Shown here piece after piece: positions 50,912 through 59,935 of a stretch of DNA of 64,000 bases (its first letter is position 1; each line of letters opens with the position of its first letter). The notes under the pieces are model-generated. The model was not told the DNA's origin. It made no database searches and was given only the letters and a program-made list of their open reading frames with translations. Source of the DNA: an uncultured Burkholderiales bacterium (GTDB lineage: Bacteria; Pseudomonadota; Gammaproteobacteria; Burkholderiales; Burkholderiaceae_C); contig CALTTG010000019.1 in assembly GCA_943908475.1 (NCBI GenBank), positions 1 through 64,000 on the forward strand. Direction: 5' to 3'. The position numbers and the translations under genes are program-made.

Positions 50912-51835
50912 TCAAGCCCGATCGGCGACGCGCTCGCCCAACAAGCCTTGCGGTCGCAAGGTGAGCACGAGGATCAGCACCGTGAACGCGAAGATGTCTT
51001 GGTAGTGACTGCCCAGCACCCCACCGGTGAGGTCACCGATGTAACCCGCCCCCAACGACTCGATCAGCCCGAGCAGCACGCCACCGAGCACCGCACCACC
51101 GAGGTTGCCGATGCCGCCAAAAACGGCGGCCGTGAAGGCCTTCAGGCCCGGCAGGAAGCCCATGGTGTGCTGCACCGAGCCATAGTTGGCCGCCCACATC
51201 ACGCCGGCCAGTGCGGCCAGCGCAGCGCCAATGATGAATGTGGCCGAGATGATGCGATCGGGCTGCACCCCCATGAGTTGCGCCACGCGCGGGTTTTCGG
51301 CGGTGGCCCGCATGGCGCGGCCCAAGGTGGTGCCGTGGATCAGGGCCATCAGCCCCGCCATGGTCAGTGCCGCCACCACGATGATGAGGATCTGCACCAG
51401 GTTGATGGTGGCGCCCATGATTTCGTAGGGCTCGTCATTGAGCAGGATGGGATAGGGCTTGTAGTCGGGCTTCCAGATGATCATGGCCAGGGTCTGCAAC
51501 AGCAGCGACACGCCCATGGCCGTGATCAGGGGCGCCAATCGGGGCGCATTGCGCAAGGGTCGATAGGCCAGCTTTTCGATCACGAAGTTCAGGGCCATGC
51601 AGGCCAGCATGGCCACCACCAGCGAGAGCGACAGCAGGGCCCAGCCGGGCAATCCGGCATCACCCAGTGCCGTGACCACCGTCCAACTGACGAGCGCCCC
51701 CACCATGAGCACCTCGCCATGGGCAAAGTTGATGAGGTTGATGATGCCGTAGACCATCGTGTAGCCCAGCGCCACCAAGGCATACATGCTGCCCAGGACC
51801 AGACCGTTGATGAGTTGTTGAATGAAGATGTCCAC
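50912..51835 (-). CDS. livH: LivH, ABC transporter permease
   Basis: A 307-aa membrane permease: DIFIQQLINGLVLGSMYAL start, and EAA-like loop GRAMRATAENPRVAQLMG. I chose the GTG at 51835 (AAGGT upstream) because the in-frame ATG codons at 51865 and 51883 lie in or beside the preceding terminator. First gene of livHMGF. No periplasmic binding protein gene is adjacent. Confidence 0.9.
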   Translation of the reverse strand: MDIFIQQLINGLVLGSMYALVALGYTMVYGIINLINFAHGEVLMVGALVSWTVVTALGDAGLPGWALLSLSLVVAMLACMALNFVIEKLAYRPLRNAPRLAPLITAMGVSLLLQTLAMIIWKPDYKPYPILLNDEPYEIMGATINLVQILIIVVAALTMAGLMALIHGTTLGRAMRATAENPRVAQLMGVQPDRIISATFIIGAALAALAGVMWAANYGSVQHTMGFLPGLKAFTAAVFGGIGNLGGAVLGGVLLGLIESLGAGYIGDLTGGVLGSHYQDIFAFTVLILVLTLRPQGLLGERVADRA

Positions 51836-51867
51836 CGGTTGACCTTGTTGTTCGCTGGCGCACATGC

Positions 51868-51901
51868 AAAAAACCCGCCACACGGCAGAACCGGAGGCGG
51901 G
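51868..51901 (-). terminator. Rho-independent terminator after aldehyde dehydrogenase
   Basis: Minus strand: a GCCCGCC/GGCGGG stem with a loop of about 16 nt, followed by six T. It separates the dehydrogenase unit from livH. Confidence 0.85.
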
Positions 51902-51947
51902 CTGGTGCCCTGGCGGCCGAGATTATCGGCCATCCAGAGGGGTGAAA

Positions 51948-53420
51948 TCAGAACAGCTTGGGCAGCTTGAGCATGTCCACCACCATGCGGATCAGCTTGG
52001 GCTTGAAGCCGTCGTACGGCGGGAAGAACAGTTTGGCCACCATGATGGGACCCGACTTCAGCACCGCGCGCTCGTGAGAGAAGGCCTTGAAGCCATAGAT
52101 GCCGTGGGCGTTGCCGATCCCGGAGTTGTTGACCCCACCGAAGGGCAAGTTGCCATGCGCGTAGTGCAACACGCAATGGTTGATGCCCACGCCGCCTGAG
52201 CTGGTCTGGCGGATGATGCTGCGCGTGCGCGCATCGTTTCGGCCGAAGATGTACAGCGCCAACGGCTTGGGCTGCGCATTGATGGCCGCAATGACCTGAT
52301 CCAGGTCACGCCAGCCGATGACCGGCAGCACCGGGCCAAAGATCTCTTCGCTCATGATCGAGGCTTCGGCCGGGATGTTGTCCAGCAGCGTGGGCGCAAT
52401 GAACGACGAGCCGACATCCACATCGCCGCCCACCAGGACGCGAGCACCGCGACCGCGGGCGTCGTCGAGCAAACCCGCGATGCGCTGGGTGTGACGCTGG
52501 TTGATGACTCGCGTCAGGTGAGGCGAGGCTTTCTGGGCCTGGGCCGTTTCGCCATAGCGCTCGCCGATGACCCGACGGCACTCGGCCACGAATTTGTCTT
52601 TGACCGCTTCGTGCACGTACACGTGGTCGGGCGCCACGCAGATCTGACCGCAGTTGGTCAGCTTGCCCCACATGAGCGTCTCGGCCGCCAGAGTGATGTT
52701 GGCCGACTCATCGACGATCACCGGCGACTTGCCACCCAACTCCAGCGTGACGCTGGTGAGGTGCTTGGCCGCAGCGGCCATGACGATCTTGCCGACGGCC
52801 GGGGAACCCGTGAAAAAGATGTGGTCGAACGGCAGCGCCAGCATCACCGTCGACGTGGGCGTGGACCCTTCGAAAATGGCCACTTCGTTCTCACGGAACA
52901 GGTCACGGAGGCAGTCCACCATCACGGCGCTGACGTGAGGCGTCATTTCCGAGGGCTTGACGATCGCGGTGTTGCCCGCCGCCAAGGCCGACACCAGCGG
53001 GCCAAAGCACAGGTTCAACGGGAAGTTCCAGGGCGCGATGATCAGGCAGCGACCGCGCGGCTGAGCCTCGACCCAGGCGGACGTGCCACCCGTGGTCATG
53101 GTGGGCCACACACGCTTGGGCTTCATCCATTTCTTGAGGTCGCCGATCGCGTGACGGATTTCGTCGAGCACCGGCATGAACTCGGTGGCTTCGACTTCCG
53201 AAGGGGGCTTGTGATAGTCCTTCTCGAACGCCGCATAGAAGGCTTCACGGCGGGCCAGCAGGCCCTCGCGCAGCTTTTTGAGGCGCTCGATGCGCTCTGC
53301 AGCCGTGGACGAACGCCAAGCCAACGCTGTGGCCAGCTGCGCATCAAAGGCGCGCTGGATGTCAGCGGGATTGGCCTCGCCGTTTTGAGGATCGACAACA
53401 TGCATCATGGGGCGGTTCAT
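51948..53420 (-). CDS. Coniferyl-type aldehyde dehydrogenase
   Basis: A 490-aa NAD(P)-dependent class-3-like aldehyde dehydrogenase. NAD fold motif FTGSPAVGK, general base Glu in LELGGKSP, nucleophile Cys in NCGQICVAPD. There is a C-terminal tail near the membrane-attachment region of this class. The likely substrates are aromatic or long-chain aldehydes. The start overlaps the small upstream gene by ATGA. Confidence 0.93.
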   Translation of the reverse strand: MNRPMMHVVDPQNGEANPADIQRAFDAQLATALAWRSSTAAERIERLKKLREGLLARREAFYAAFEKDYHKPPSEVEATEFMPVLDEIRHAIGDLKKWMKPKRVWPTMTTGGTSAWVEAQPRGRCLIIAPWNFPLNLCFGPLVSALAAGNTAIVKPSEMTPHVSAVMVDCLRDLFRENEVAIFEGSTPTSTVMLALPFDHIFFTGSPAVGKIVMAAAAKHLTSVTLELGGKSPVIVDESANITLAAETLMWGKLTNCGQICVAPDHVYVHEAVKDKFVAECRRVIGERYGETAQAQKASPHLTRVINQRHTQRIAGLLDDARGRGARVLVGGDVDVGSSFIAPTLLDNIPAEASIMSEEIFGPVLPVIGWRDLDQVIAAINAQPKPLALYIFGRNDARTRSIIRQTSSGGVGINHCVLHYAHGNLPFGGVNNSGIGNAHGIYGFKAFSHERAVLKSGPIMVAKLFFPPYDGFKPKLIRMVVDMLKLPKLF

Positions 53421-53710
53421 CCTTGTGTCTCCATCACTTGCTGCAGACCGGCTCGAACGATCTGATCCACCAACTCGGTTTCCGGCACGCCACGCTCAGC
53501 GGCCAGCGACTTGATCTGACGCACCAGCTCATCGTTGAGCTTGGTGGCAAAGGGCACCAAGCCTGCGGCCTGGTCCAGTTTGCGTTGTTCACGGCGGTCG
53601 AGCACCTGCGCAGAACCCTGGCCAAAACGACCCGGCACGCCGGCATGGCGCATCTGCCCCACCAACTTCAACGCTTTGTTCTTTTCAAGATCGGTTTTTT
53701 TCATCGACAT
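53417..53710 (-). CDS. Small RHH-like protein coupled to aldehyde dehydrogenase
   Basis: A 97-aa basic protein. The C-terminal part (LNDELVRQIKSLAAERG... then PETELVDQIVRAGL) looks like a ribbon-helix-helix or similar small DNA-binding fold. A GGAGG lies 11 bp before ATG 53710. Its stop overlaps the dehydrogenase start. It could be a regulator of that gene; this is inferred from position. Confidence 0.65.
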   Translation of the reverse strand: MSMKKTDLEKNKALKLVGQMRHAGVPGRFGQGSAQVLDRREQRKLDQAAGLVPFATKLNDELVRQIKSLAAERGVPETELVDQIVRAGLQQVMETQG

Positions 53711-53873
53711 GAGCCAGGGCCCCTCCAGGGACTGACAATGCTCGCCAGCCCATCATTCACGCATTGCGCCCCTGGTTTGAAAACATCGGTGCGCACAATG
53801 GCGCGATTGTGCCTCTTTCGCAGCCTTTGCGGCAGCTGTCTTTGCCCCAATGCAGGGCTCGCTTTTTCGTACC

Positions 53874-54122
53874 ATGGCATCCATTCAACAGATCACCTTC
53901 GAACTGCGCGGTGAATTCATCACCCTCGACAAACTCCTGAAAGCCTGCAGCGTGGCCAGCAGCGGCGGAGAGGCCAAATTCATGGTGTCGGAAGGACATG
54001 TCCAAGTCGACGGGCAGCCGGAGAGCCGCAAAACCGCCAAGATTCGCGCCGGTCAGGTGGTCAGCCTGGGCAACGTGCGAATCCGCGTGGTGCCCGAGGC
54101 TGGCGAAGCCGGTGAAGACTGA
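53874..54122 (+). CDS. S4-domain RNA-binding protein (YbcJ type)
   Basis: An 82-aa stand-alone S4 RNA-binding domain: FITLDKLLKACSVASSGGEAK, then VQVDGQPESRKTAKIRAGQVV. Homologues bind ribosomal or tRNA-like RNA. The ATG at 53874 is the family start; the ribosome-binding site is poor. Confidence 0.88.
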   Translation: MASIQQITFELRGEFITLDKLLKACSVASSGGEAKFMVSEGHVQVDGQPESRKTAKIRAGQVVSLGNVRIRVVPEAGEAGED

Positions 54123-54220
54123 ACCCTCACCCTCGCGAAAAAACGCCAGAATCGGGGATTGACCCGAGTGCCTGCGCGCAATGTGCCGTTATGGTTTCGG
54201 AGTCCCACAAGGAGCCCGAG

Positions 54221-55867
54221 ATGCCGAACATTTATGCGCAAGACCTGCCACGCAATGAGGCCAATTTCTCAGCATTCACCCCACTGAGTTTCTTGGAGCG
54301 TTCGGCCCTGGTCTACCCCGACCGCCTGGCCGTGGTCCATGGCGAATGGCGCCAGACCTGGTCTCAAACCTACGATCGTTGCCGCCAACTGGCCAGCGCC
54401 TTGGTCCAACGGGGCATTGGCCAAGGCGACACCGTGGCCGTGATGCTGCCCAACACGCCGCCGATGGTGGAAGCCCACTTCGGCATCCCGATGTGCGGTG
54501 CGGTGATCAACACCCTCAACACCCGTCTGGACGCCGAGGCGATCGCTTTCATGCTCGACCACGGCGAGGCCAAGGTCGTGATCGTGGACCGAGAGTTCGC
54601 ACCGGTCATGGCCCAGGCCATCGCCCTGCGCAAGCACACGGGCAAGCTCTTGGTGGTCGATGCCGATGACGCGCTCTACACCGGCAGCCACGAGGGCATT
54701 GGCCAACTGAGCTACGAAGCCTTGCTGGCCTCTGGCAACCCGACCTTCGAATGGCACATGCCATCCGACGAGTGGGATGCCATCGCCCTGAACTACACCT
54801 CGGGCACCACCGGCAACCCCAAAGGCGTGGTTTACCACCACCGGGGGGCCGCCATGAACGCCATCTCCAACATCCTGGAGTGGGACATGCCCAAGCACGC
54901 CGTTTACCTGTGGACGCTGCCCATGTTCCATTGCAACGGCTGGTGCTTCCCCTGGACCGTGGCCGCCCGCGCCGGGGTGAACGTGTGCCTGCGCAAGGTC
55001 GAGCCCAAAGCGGTGTTCGACGCCATCCGCACCCATGGGGTGACCCACTATTGCGGCGCGCCCATCGTGCAGGCCGCCCTGGTCAATGCCCCGGCCGAAC
55101 TGAAGGTGGGCATCCCCAGTGGGGTCAAAGCCATGGTCGCAGGGGCCGCGCCACCGGCCGCGATGATCGAAGGCATGGAACACATGGGGTTCGACCTCAC
55201 CCACGTGTACGGCTTGACCGAAATTTATGGCCCCGCCGCAGTGTGCGTGAAACATGCGTCTTGGGATGACCTTGACGTGGGCGAGCGCGCGCGCCTGAAC
55301 GCCCGACAGGGCGTGAACTACCACCTGCAACGCAGCGTGACCGTGATGGACCCGACCACCATGCAGCCTGTGCCCTGCGACGGCGAGACCATGGGCGAGA
55401 TCATGTTCCGCGGCAACATCACCATGAAGGGCTACCTCAAGAACCCCCAGGCCACCCAGGACGCGTTTGCCGGGGGCTGGTTCCACACGGGCGACTTGGC
55501 GGTGCGCTACCCCGACGGCTACGTGAAGATCAAGGACCGCAGCAAAGACATCATCATCTCGGGCGGCGAAAACATCTCGTCCATCGAGGTGGAAGACGTG
55601 CTGTACCGGCACCCGGCGGTGCTGGCCGCCGCCGTGGTGGCCAAGCCCGACGAAAAGTGGGGCGAAACGCCTTGCGCGTTCCTGGAGATCAAGCCTGGCG
55701 CTCAGGTCACTCCCGCCGACATCGTGGCCCATTGCAAACAACATCTGGCGGGCTTCAAAGTGCCCAAAGCCGTGGTCTTCGGCGAGTTGCCCAAAACCTC
55801 GACCGGCAAGATTCAGAAATTCGAGTTGCGCAAACAAGCAGGGTCGGCCAGCGCCATCGATGTCTGA
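54221..55867 (+). CDS. Acyl-CoA synthetase (AMP-forming)
   Basis: A 548-aa ANL-superfamily ligase activating a carboxylic acid to its CoA thioester through an acyl-AMP. P-loop YTSGTTGNPKG, YGLTEIYGP, hinge/motif GWFHTGDLAV and KDRSKDIIISGGENISS, and C-terminal catalytic Lys in KTSTGKIQKF. It resembles medium-chain/3-methylmercaptopropionate-type ligases. The ATG at 54221 has AAGGAG 6 bp upstream. Confidence 0.92.
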   Translation: MPNIYAQDLPRNEANFSAFTPLSFLERSALVYPDRLAVVHGEWRQTWSQTYDRCRQLASALVQRGIGQGDTVAVMLPNTPPMVEAHFGIPMCGAVINTLNTRLDAEAIAFMLDHGEAKVVIVDREFAPVMAQAIALRKHTGKLLVVDADDALYTGSHEGIGQLSYEALLASGNPTFEWHMPSDEWDAIALNYTSGTTGNPKGVVYHHRGAAMNAISNILEWDMPKHAVYLWTLPMFHCNGWCFPWTVAARAGVNVCLRKVEPKAVFDAIRTHGVTHYCGAPIVQAALVNAPAELKVGIPSGVKAMVAGAAPPAAMIEGMEHMGFDLTHVYGLTEIYGPAAVCVKHASWDDLDVGERARLNARQGVNYHLQRSVTVMDPTTMQPVPCDGETMGEIMFRGNITMKGYLKNPQATQDAFAGGWFHTGDLAVRYPDGYVKIKDRSKDIIISGGENISSIEVEDVLYRHPAVLAAAVVAKPDEKWGETPCAFLEIKPGAQVTPADIVAHCKQHLAGFKVPKAVVFGELPKTSTGKIQKFELRKQAGSASAIDV

Positions 55868-55898
55868 GAATCACTGAGCTCTGGTCTATAAACGGGGG

Positions 55899-56759
55899 AT
55901 GAGCGCCACACCCCCCGATCAGGACAAGCCGCTGGCCGGCTGGCGCCTGACCACCTACACCGTCATTTTCGAGGCCGACACCCGCGCAGGCCGCCTGTTT
56001 GACCAGGCCCTGATCGTGGCCATCCTGCTGAGCGTGGCCGTGGTCACGCTCGACAGCGTTCAGCACATTCGCGAACGCTGGGGTTTCGCCCTGACCGCCT
56101 TGGAATGGGCATTCACGCTGGGCTTCACCGCGGAATACGTGTTGCGGCTGATGTGCGTTCGACACCCGCTGAAGTACGCCACCAGCTTTTTTGGCATCAT
56201 CGATCTGCTGTCCATCCTGCCCACCTACCTGGCGCTGCTGGTGCCCGATGCGCACCTGTTCATCGACGTTCGCATCTTGCGACTGTTGCGCATTTTCCGG
56301 GTCTTCAAGCTCACCAGCTATGTGGACGAGTACACCTCACTGGGACGGGCCCTGGTGGCCAGCCGACGCAAGATCCTGGTGTTCCTGTCTTTTGTGCTGA
56401 TGGTCGTCCTCATCATGGGCACCCTGATGTACGTGATCGAAGGCCCGGCACACGGTTTCACCAGCATCCCCACCGCGATGTACTGGGCCGTGACCACCAT
56501 GACCACCGTGGGGTTCGGTGACATCACCCCCAAGACCGACCTGGGACGCTTCATTTCATCCCTGATGATGTTGCTCGGTTGGGGGGTGCTGGCCGTGCCC
56601 ACGGGCATCGTCACCGCCGAGATGACGGCGCAGCGGGGCACGGTGAAGACCACCACCCGCACTTGCCACGACTGCCTGACCGAAGGACACCAGCCCGAAG
56701 CGCTGTTCTGCCACCGTTGTGGCGCCCGGCTGCCGGCTTACCAACGAGACTCTGCCTGA
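55899..56759 (+). CDS. Voltage-gated K+ channel with zinc-ribbon tail
   Basis: A 286-aa six-transmembrane ion channel. S4 has repeated basic residues (RILRLLRIFRVFK, 125-137) and the pore filter is TVGFGD (203-208). Past S6, the tail holds a zinc ribbon of two CxxC pairs (Cys256/259 and Cys271/274), which could sense metal or redox state. It begins 31 bp after the acyl-CoA synthetase. Confidence 0.9.
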   Translation: MSATPPDQDKPLAGWRLTTYTVIFEADTRAGRLFDQALIVAILLSVAVVTLDSVQHIRERWGFALTALEWAFTLGFTAEYVLRLMCVRHPLKYATSFFGIIDLLSILPTYLALLVPDAHLFIDVRILRLLRIFRVFKLTSYVDEYTSLGRALVASRRKILVFLSFVLMVVLIMGTLMYVIEGPAHGFTSIPTAMYWAVTTMTTVGFGDITPKTDLGRFISSLMMLLGWGVLAVPTGIVTAEMTAQRGTVKTTTRTCHDCLTEGHQPEALFCHRCGARLPAYQRDSA

Positions 56760-56766
56760 TCCCAAC

Positions 56767-57609
56767 ATGGCCATTCAAACCCTCAGCGAGCACGCCTGCT
56801 TCGGCGGCACCCAGTCGTTTCACCAGCATGACAGCCAGGTCATTGGCCTGCCCATGCGCTTTTCGGTTTATCGACCGCCTCAGGCAAAGGCCGGCCAGCG
56901 GCTGCCGGTGCTGATGTACTTGGCGGGGCTGACCTGCTCGGAAGAAACCTTCGCCATCAAGGGCGGGGCGCAGCAGTTCGCCGCTGAACATGGCTTGATC
57001 TTGCTGGCGCCTGACACCAGCCCTCGCCAGACCGGCATCGAAGGCGCCGATGCGGCCTGGGACTTCGGCACCGCAGCGGGCTTTTACCTGGACGCGACCG
57101 AGGCCCCCTGGTCGTCTCACTGGCGCATGGAAAGCTGGCTGATGTCGGAGTTGTTGCCCAGCGTGATCGACCGGTTCGGGGGCGATGACCAGTGCGTGGG
57201 TGTGTTCGGACACTCCATGGGCGGTCACGGCGCGCTGACGCTTGCCCTGCGTCATCCAGGACGCTTCCAAAGCGTTTCGGCCTTTGCCCCCATTGCCGCG
57301 CCGAGCCAGAGCCCTTGGGGACACAAGGCCTTCAGCGGCTACCTGGGTCAGGACCGCAACGCCTGGGCCGCTCACGACGCCACCGAACTGGTGCGCTCGG
57401 GCCGACGCGCCCCACCCATCCTGATCGACCAGGGCCTGGCCGACAAATTCCTGGCCGAGCAGTTGCACCCTCACCTGTTCGAACAGGCATGCCAACACGC
57501 CGGGCAGCCCCTGACCCTGCGCAGGCATGAGGGCCATGACCATGGCTACTATTTCATCTCGACCTTCATGCGAGACCACCTCGCCCACCACGCCCAACAC
57601 CTGGGGTGA
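56767..57609 (+). CDS. fghA: S-formylglutathione hydrolase
   Basis: A 280-aa esterase-D-type hydrolase that converts S-formylglutathione to formate in formaldehyde detoxification. Nucleophile Ser in GHSMGGHG, Asp in IDQGLADKF, His in GHDHGYYF. Length is normal. It starts 7 bp after the channel gene. No glutathione-dependent formaldehyde dehydrogenase gene lies adjacent in this window. Confidence 0.94.
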   Translation: MAIQTLSEHACFGGTQSFHQHDSQVIGLPMRFSVYRPPQAKAGQRLPVLMYLAGLTCSEETFAIKGGAQQFAAEHGLILLAPDTSPRQTGIEGADAAWDFGTAAGFYLDATEAPWSSHWRMESWLMSELLPSVIDRFGGDDQCVGVFGHSMGGHGALTLALRHPGRFQSVSAFAPIAAPSQSPWGHKAFSGYLGQDRNAWAAHDATELVRSGRRAPPILIDQGLADKFLAEQLHPHLFEQACQHAGQPLTLRRHEGHDHGYYFISTFMRDHLAHHAQHLG

Positions 57610-57614
57610 GCCAC

Positions 57615-59180
57615 ATGAACCTCTTCACCGCTTTCCAGGCTGGCTGGCCAGCCACCCTCGACGAAGCCGCCATCGTGGGTGACGACGGCATCTACACCTG
57701 GCGCGACCTGGAGCGAGGAACGGCCATGCTGGCGAACCTGCTGGGCACCCTGAAGTGGCCAGCCTCTGGCCGAGGGGCCCAGCGTCGACCGCCCATCGTG
57801 GCCGCGCACGTCGACAAGTCGGTGGAAGCGCTGATGCTGTACCTGGCCACCCTGCGTGCCGGGTGCGTGTTCCTGCCGCTGAACCCGGCCTACCGTGCCG
57901 CCGAACTCGACCACTTCATCGACGATGCACAGCCGGCGGTGCTGGTGTGTCGCACCCCTGACCTCGACTGGATCGCCCCGCTGGCGGCTCACCGGGGCGT
58001 GGCCCACCTGTTCACCCTCAATGACGACCGAAGCGGCAGTTTGCTGGCGCATGCGGCCATTCAAAGCGACCAGCACGAGGTGGTCCCTCGGCATGCGCAA
58101 GACCTGGCGGCCATCCTGTACACCTCGGGCACGACCGGGCGCAGCAAAGGCGCCATGCTCAGCCATGGCAACTTGCTGAGCAACGCGCGCACCCTGCTTC
58201 GCCACTGGGACTGGCGACACGACGACTGCCTCGTGCACGCGCTGCCGATCTTTCACATCCACGGCCTCTTCGTGGCCAGCCACTGCGCCTTGCTGTCGGC
58301 CACCCCCATGCGCTGGGTCACCCGATTCGAGCCCTCTCGGGTGTTGGACCACCTGCAAGACACCCAAGCGCCCCGTGCGACGGTGTTCATGGGCGTGCCC
58401 ACCATGTACGGTCGATTGCTGGCCGACGAACGCTTGAACGCCCGAAGCACGGCCCACATGAGACTGTTTGTCAGCGGGTCAGCGCCCCTGCTGGCCAGCG
58501 CCTTCGAGGCCTTTTCACGCCGCACCGGCCACGTCATCCTGGAGCGATACGGCATGAGCGAAACGGGCATGCTCTGCTCGAACCCTTGCCGAGCCTCCGA
58601 AGGCCCTCGCGTCAGCGGCAGCGTCGGTCCGGCCCTGCCCGGCGTGAACGTTCGGATCGTGGACCCCGATGGTCTGCCCTGCCCCATCGACGGCGTGGGG
58701 CAGGTGCACGTCAAGGGGCCCAATGTTTTTTCGGGTTACCTGGGCTTGCCCCAGCAGACCGCCGAAGCCTTCACCCAGGACGGCTGGTTCATCACGGGCG
58801 ATGTCGGGCGCATCGACGCCGAAGGCTACGTTCGGCTGGTGGGCCGGGCCAAAGACTTGATCATCACCGGTGGCTTCAACGTGTACCCGGCCGAGGTCGA
58901 GAGCCACCTCGACAAACTCGAAGGTGTCGTCGAATCGGCGGTCATCGGGGTGCCCCATGCCGACTTCGGCGAGGGCGTGATGGCGGTGGTGGTCACCCAT
59001 GGCGGCCGACCACTGGATGAAGCGACCCTGCTGGCCTCGCTGAAAATCACGATCGCGTCTTACAAGGTGCCCAAGCGCATCGTGTTCGTGGACGAACTGC
59101 CCCGCAACGCCATGGGCAAGGTTCAGAAAAACCTGCTGCGTCTGCAGCATCAGCACACTTTCACCGGAGCGCCCCAATGA
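57615..59180 (+). CDS. matB: Malonyl-CoA synthetase-like AMP-ligase
   Basis: A 521-aa ANL ligase resembling malonate-CoA ligase MatB: P-loop YTSGTTGRSKGA, ERYGMSETGM, KDLIITGGFNVYPAEVE, and terminal Lys in NAMGKVQKN. An in-frame GTG at 57606 overlaps fghA; the ATG at 57615 is preferred. The stop overlaps the aldolase start (ATGA). Confidence 0.85.
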   Translation: MNLFTAFQAGWPATLDEAAIVGDDGIYTWRDLERGTAMLANLLGTLKWPASGRGAQRRPPIVAAHVDKSVEALMLYLATLRAGCVFLPLNPAYRAAELDHFIDDAQPAVLVCRTPDLDWIAPLAAHRGVAHLFTLNDDRSGSLLAHAAIQSDQHEVVPRHAQDLAAILYTSGTTGRSKGAMLSHGNLLSNARTLLRHWDWRHDDCLVHALPIFHIHGLFVASHCALLSATPMRWVTRFEPSRVLDHLQDTQAPRATVFMGVPTMYGRLLADERLNARSTAHMRLFVSGSAPLLASAFEAFSRRTGHVILERYGMSETGMLCSNPCRASEGPRVSGSVGPALPGVNVRIVDPDGLPCPIDGVGQVHVKGPNVFSGYLGLPQQTAEAFTQDGWFITGDVGRIDAEGYVRLVGRAKDLIITGGFNVYPAEVESHLDKLEGVVESAVIGVPHADFGEGVMAVVVTHGGRPLDEATLLASLKITIASYKVPKRIVFVDELPRNAMGKVQKNLLRLQHQHTFTGAPQ

Positions 59181-59935
59181 ACATCCCCTCTGTCCAGGAC
59201 CAGGTCAGCCCCGAGGAGTGGCAACTTCGTGTGGACCTGGCGGCCGCCTACCGACTGGTGGCGCTGTATGGCTGGAGCGATCTGGTCTTCACCCACATCT
59301 CGGCGCGCCTGCCCGGACCGGATCACCACTTCCTGATCAACCCCTACGGGCTGATGTTCGACGAGATCACGGCCTCCAGCTTGGTCAAGGTCGACCAAGA
59401 CTGCAACAAATTGATGGACTCCCCCTTCCCGGTCAACCCGGCGGGGTTCACCATCCACAGCGCCGTGCATGCCGTGCGAGAAGATGCCGGCTGCGTGATG
59501 CACACGCACACGCGAGCGGGGGTGGGCGTCTCGGCACAAAAAGCGGGCGTGCTGCCCATTTCGCAGCAAAGCACCTTCGTGCTGGCCTCGCTGGCCTACC
59601 ATGACTACGAAGGCGTGGCGTTCCGCGAAGACGAGAAACCTCGTTTGCAAGCCGACCTGGGCGACAAGAATTTCCTGATGTTGCGCAACCATGGCCTGCT
59701 GACCGTGGGCCGCAGCGTGGCAGGCGCTTTCTTGAACATGTATGTGTTCGAAAGCACCTGCCAGATCCAATTGGCGGCGCAAAGCGGCGGTGCCGAACTC
59801 ACCCTGGTGGACCCCAAGATCTTGGACACCACCGCACAGGCCATGAAGGTGCAGACGGGTGGCATGGGGGCTGCTTTCGTGTGGCCCTCTTTGATTCGCA
59901 AACTCGATCGCATCGACACCCGCTACAAAACATGA
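59177..59935 (+). CDS. Class II aldolase/adducin family protein
   Basis: A 252-aa class II aldolase-like protein. Metal-ligand His in VMHTHTRAG and NHGLLTVG are visible, and an active-site-like Glu lies in the DYEGVAF region. The substrate is unknown. It overlaps the ligase upstream and the 257-aa gene downstream, each by ATGA, so these three are likely one operon. Confidence 0.88.
   Translation: MNIPSVQDQVSPEEWQLRVDLAAAYRLVALYGWSDLVFTHISARLPGPDHHFLINPYGLMFDEITASSLVKVDQDCNKLMDSPFPVNPAGFTIHSAVHAVREDAGCVMHTHTRAGVGVSAQKAGVLPISQQSTFVLASLAYHDYEGVAFREDEKPRLQADLGDKNFLMLRNHGLLTVGRSVAGAFLNMYVFESTCQIQLAAQSGGAELTLVDPKILDTTAQAMKVQTGGMGAAFVWPSLIRKLDRIDTRYKT

Noticed and set aside
51836..51883. Upstream ATG starts for livH
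   Set aside because: They lie in or beside a clear terminator hairpin; the GTG at 51835 fits the family start and has a ribosome-binding site.
54269..55837. A 522-codon frame on the minus strand
   Set aside because: Antisense to the acyl-CoA synthetase; His/Gly-rich shadow.
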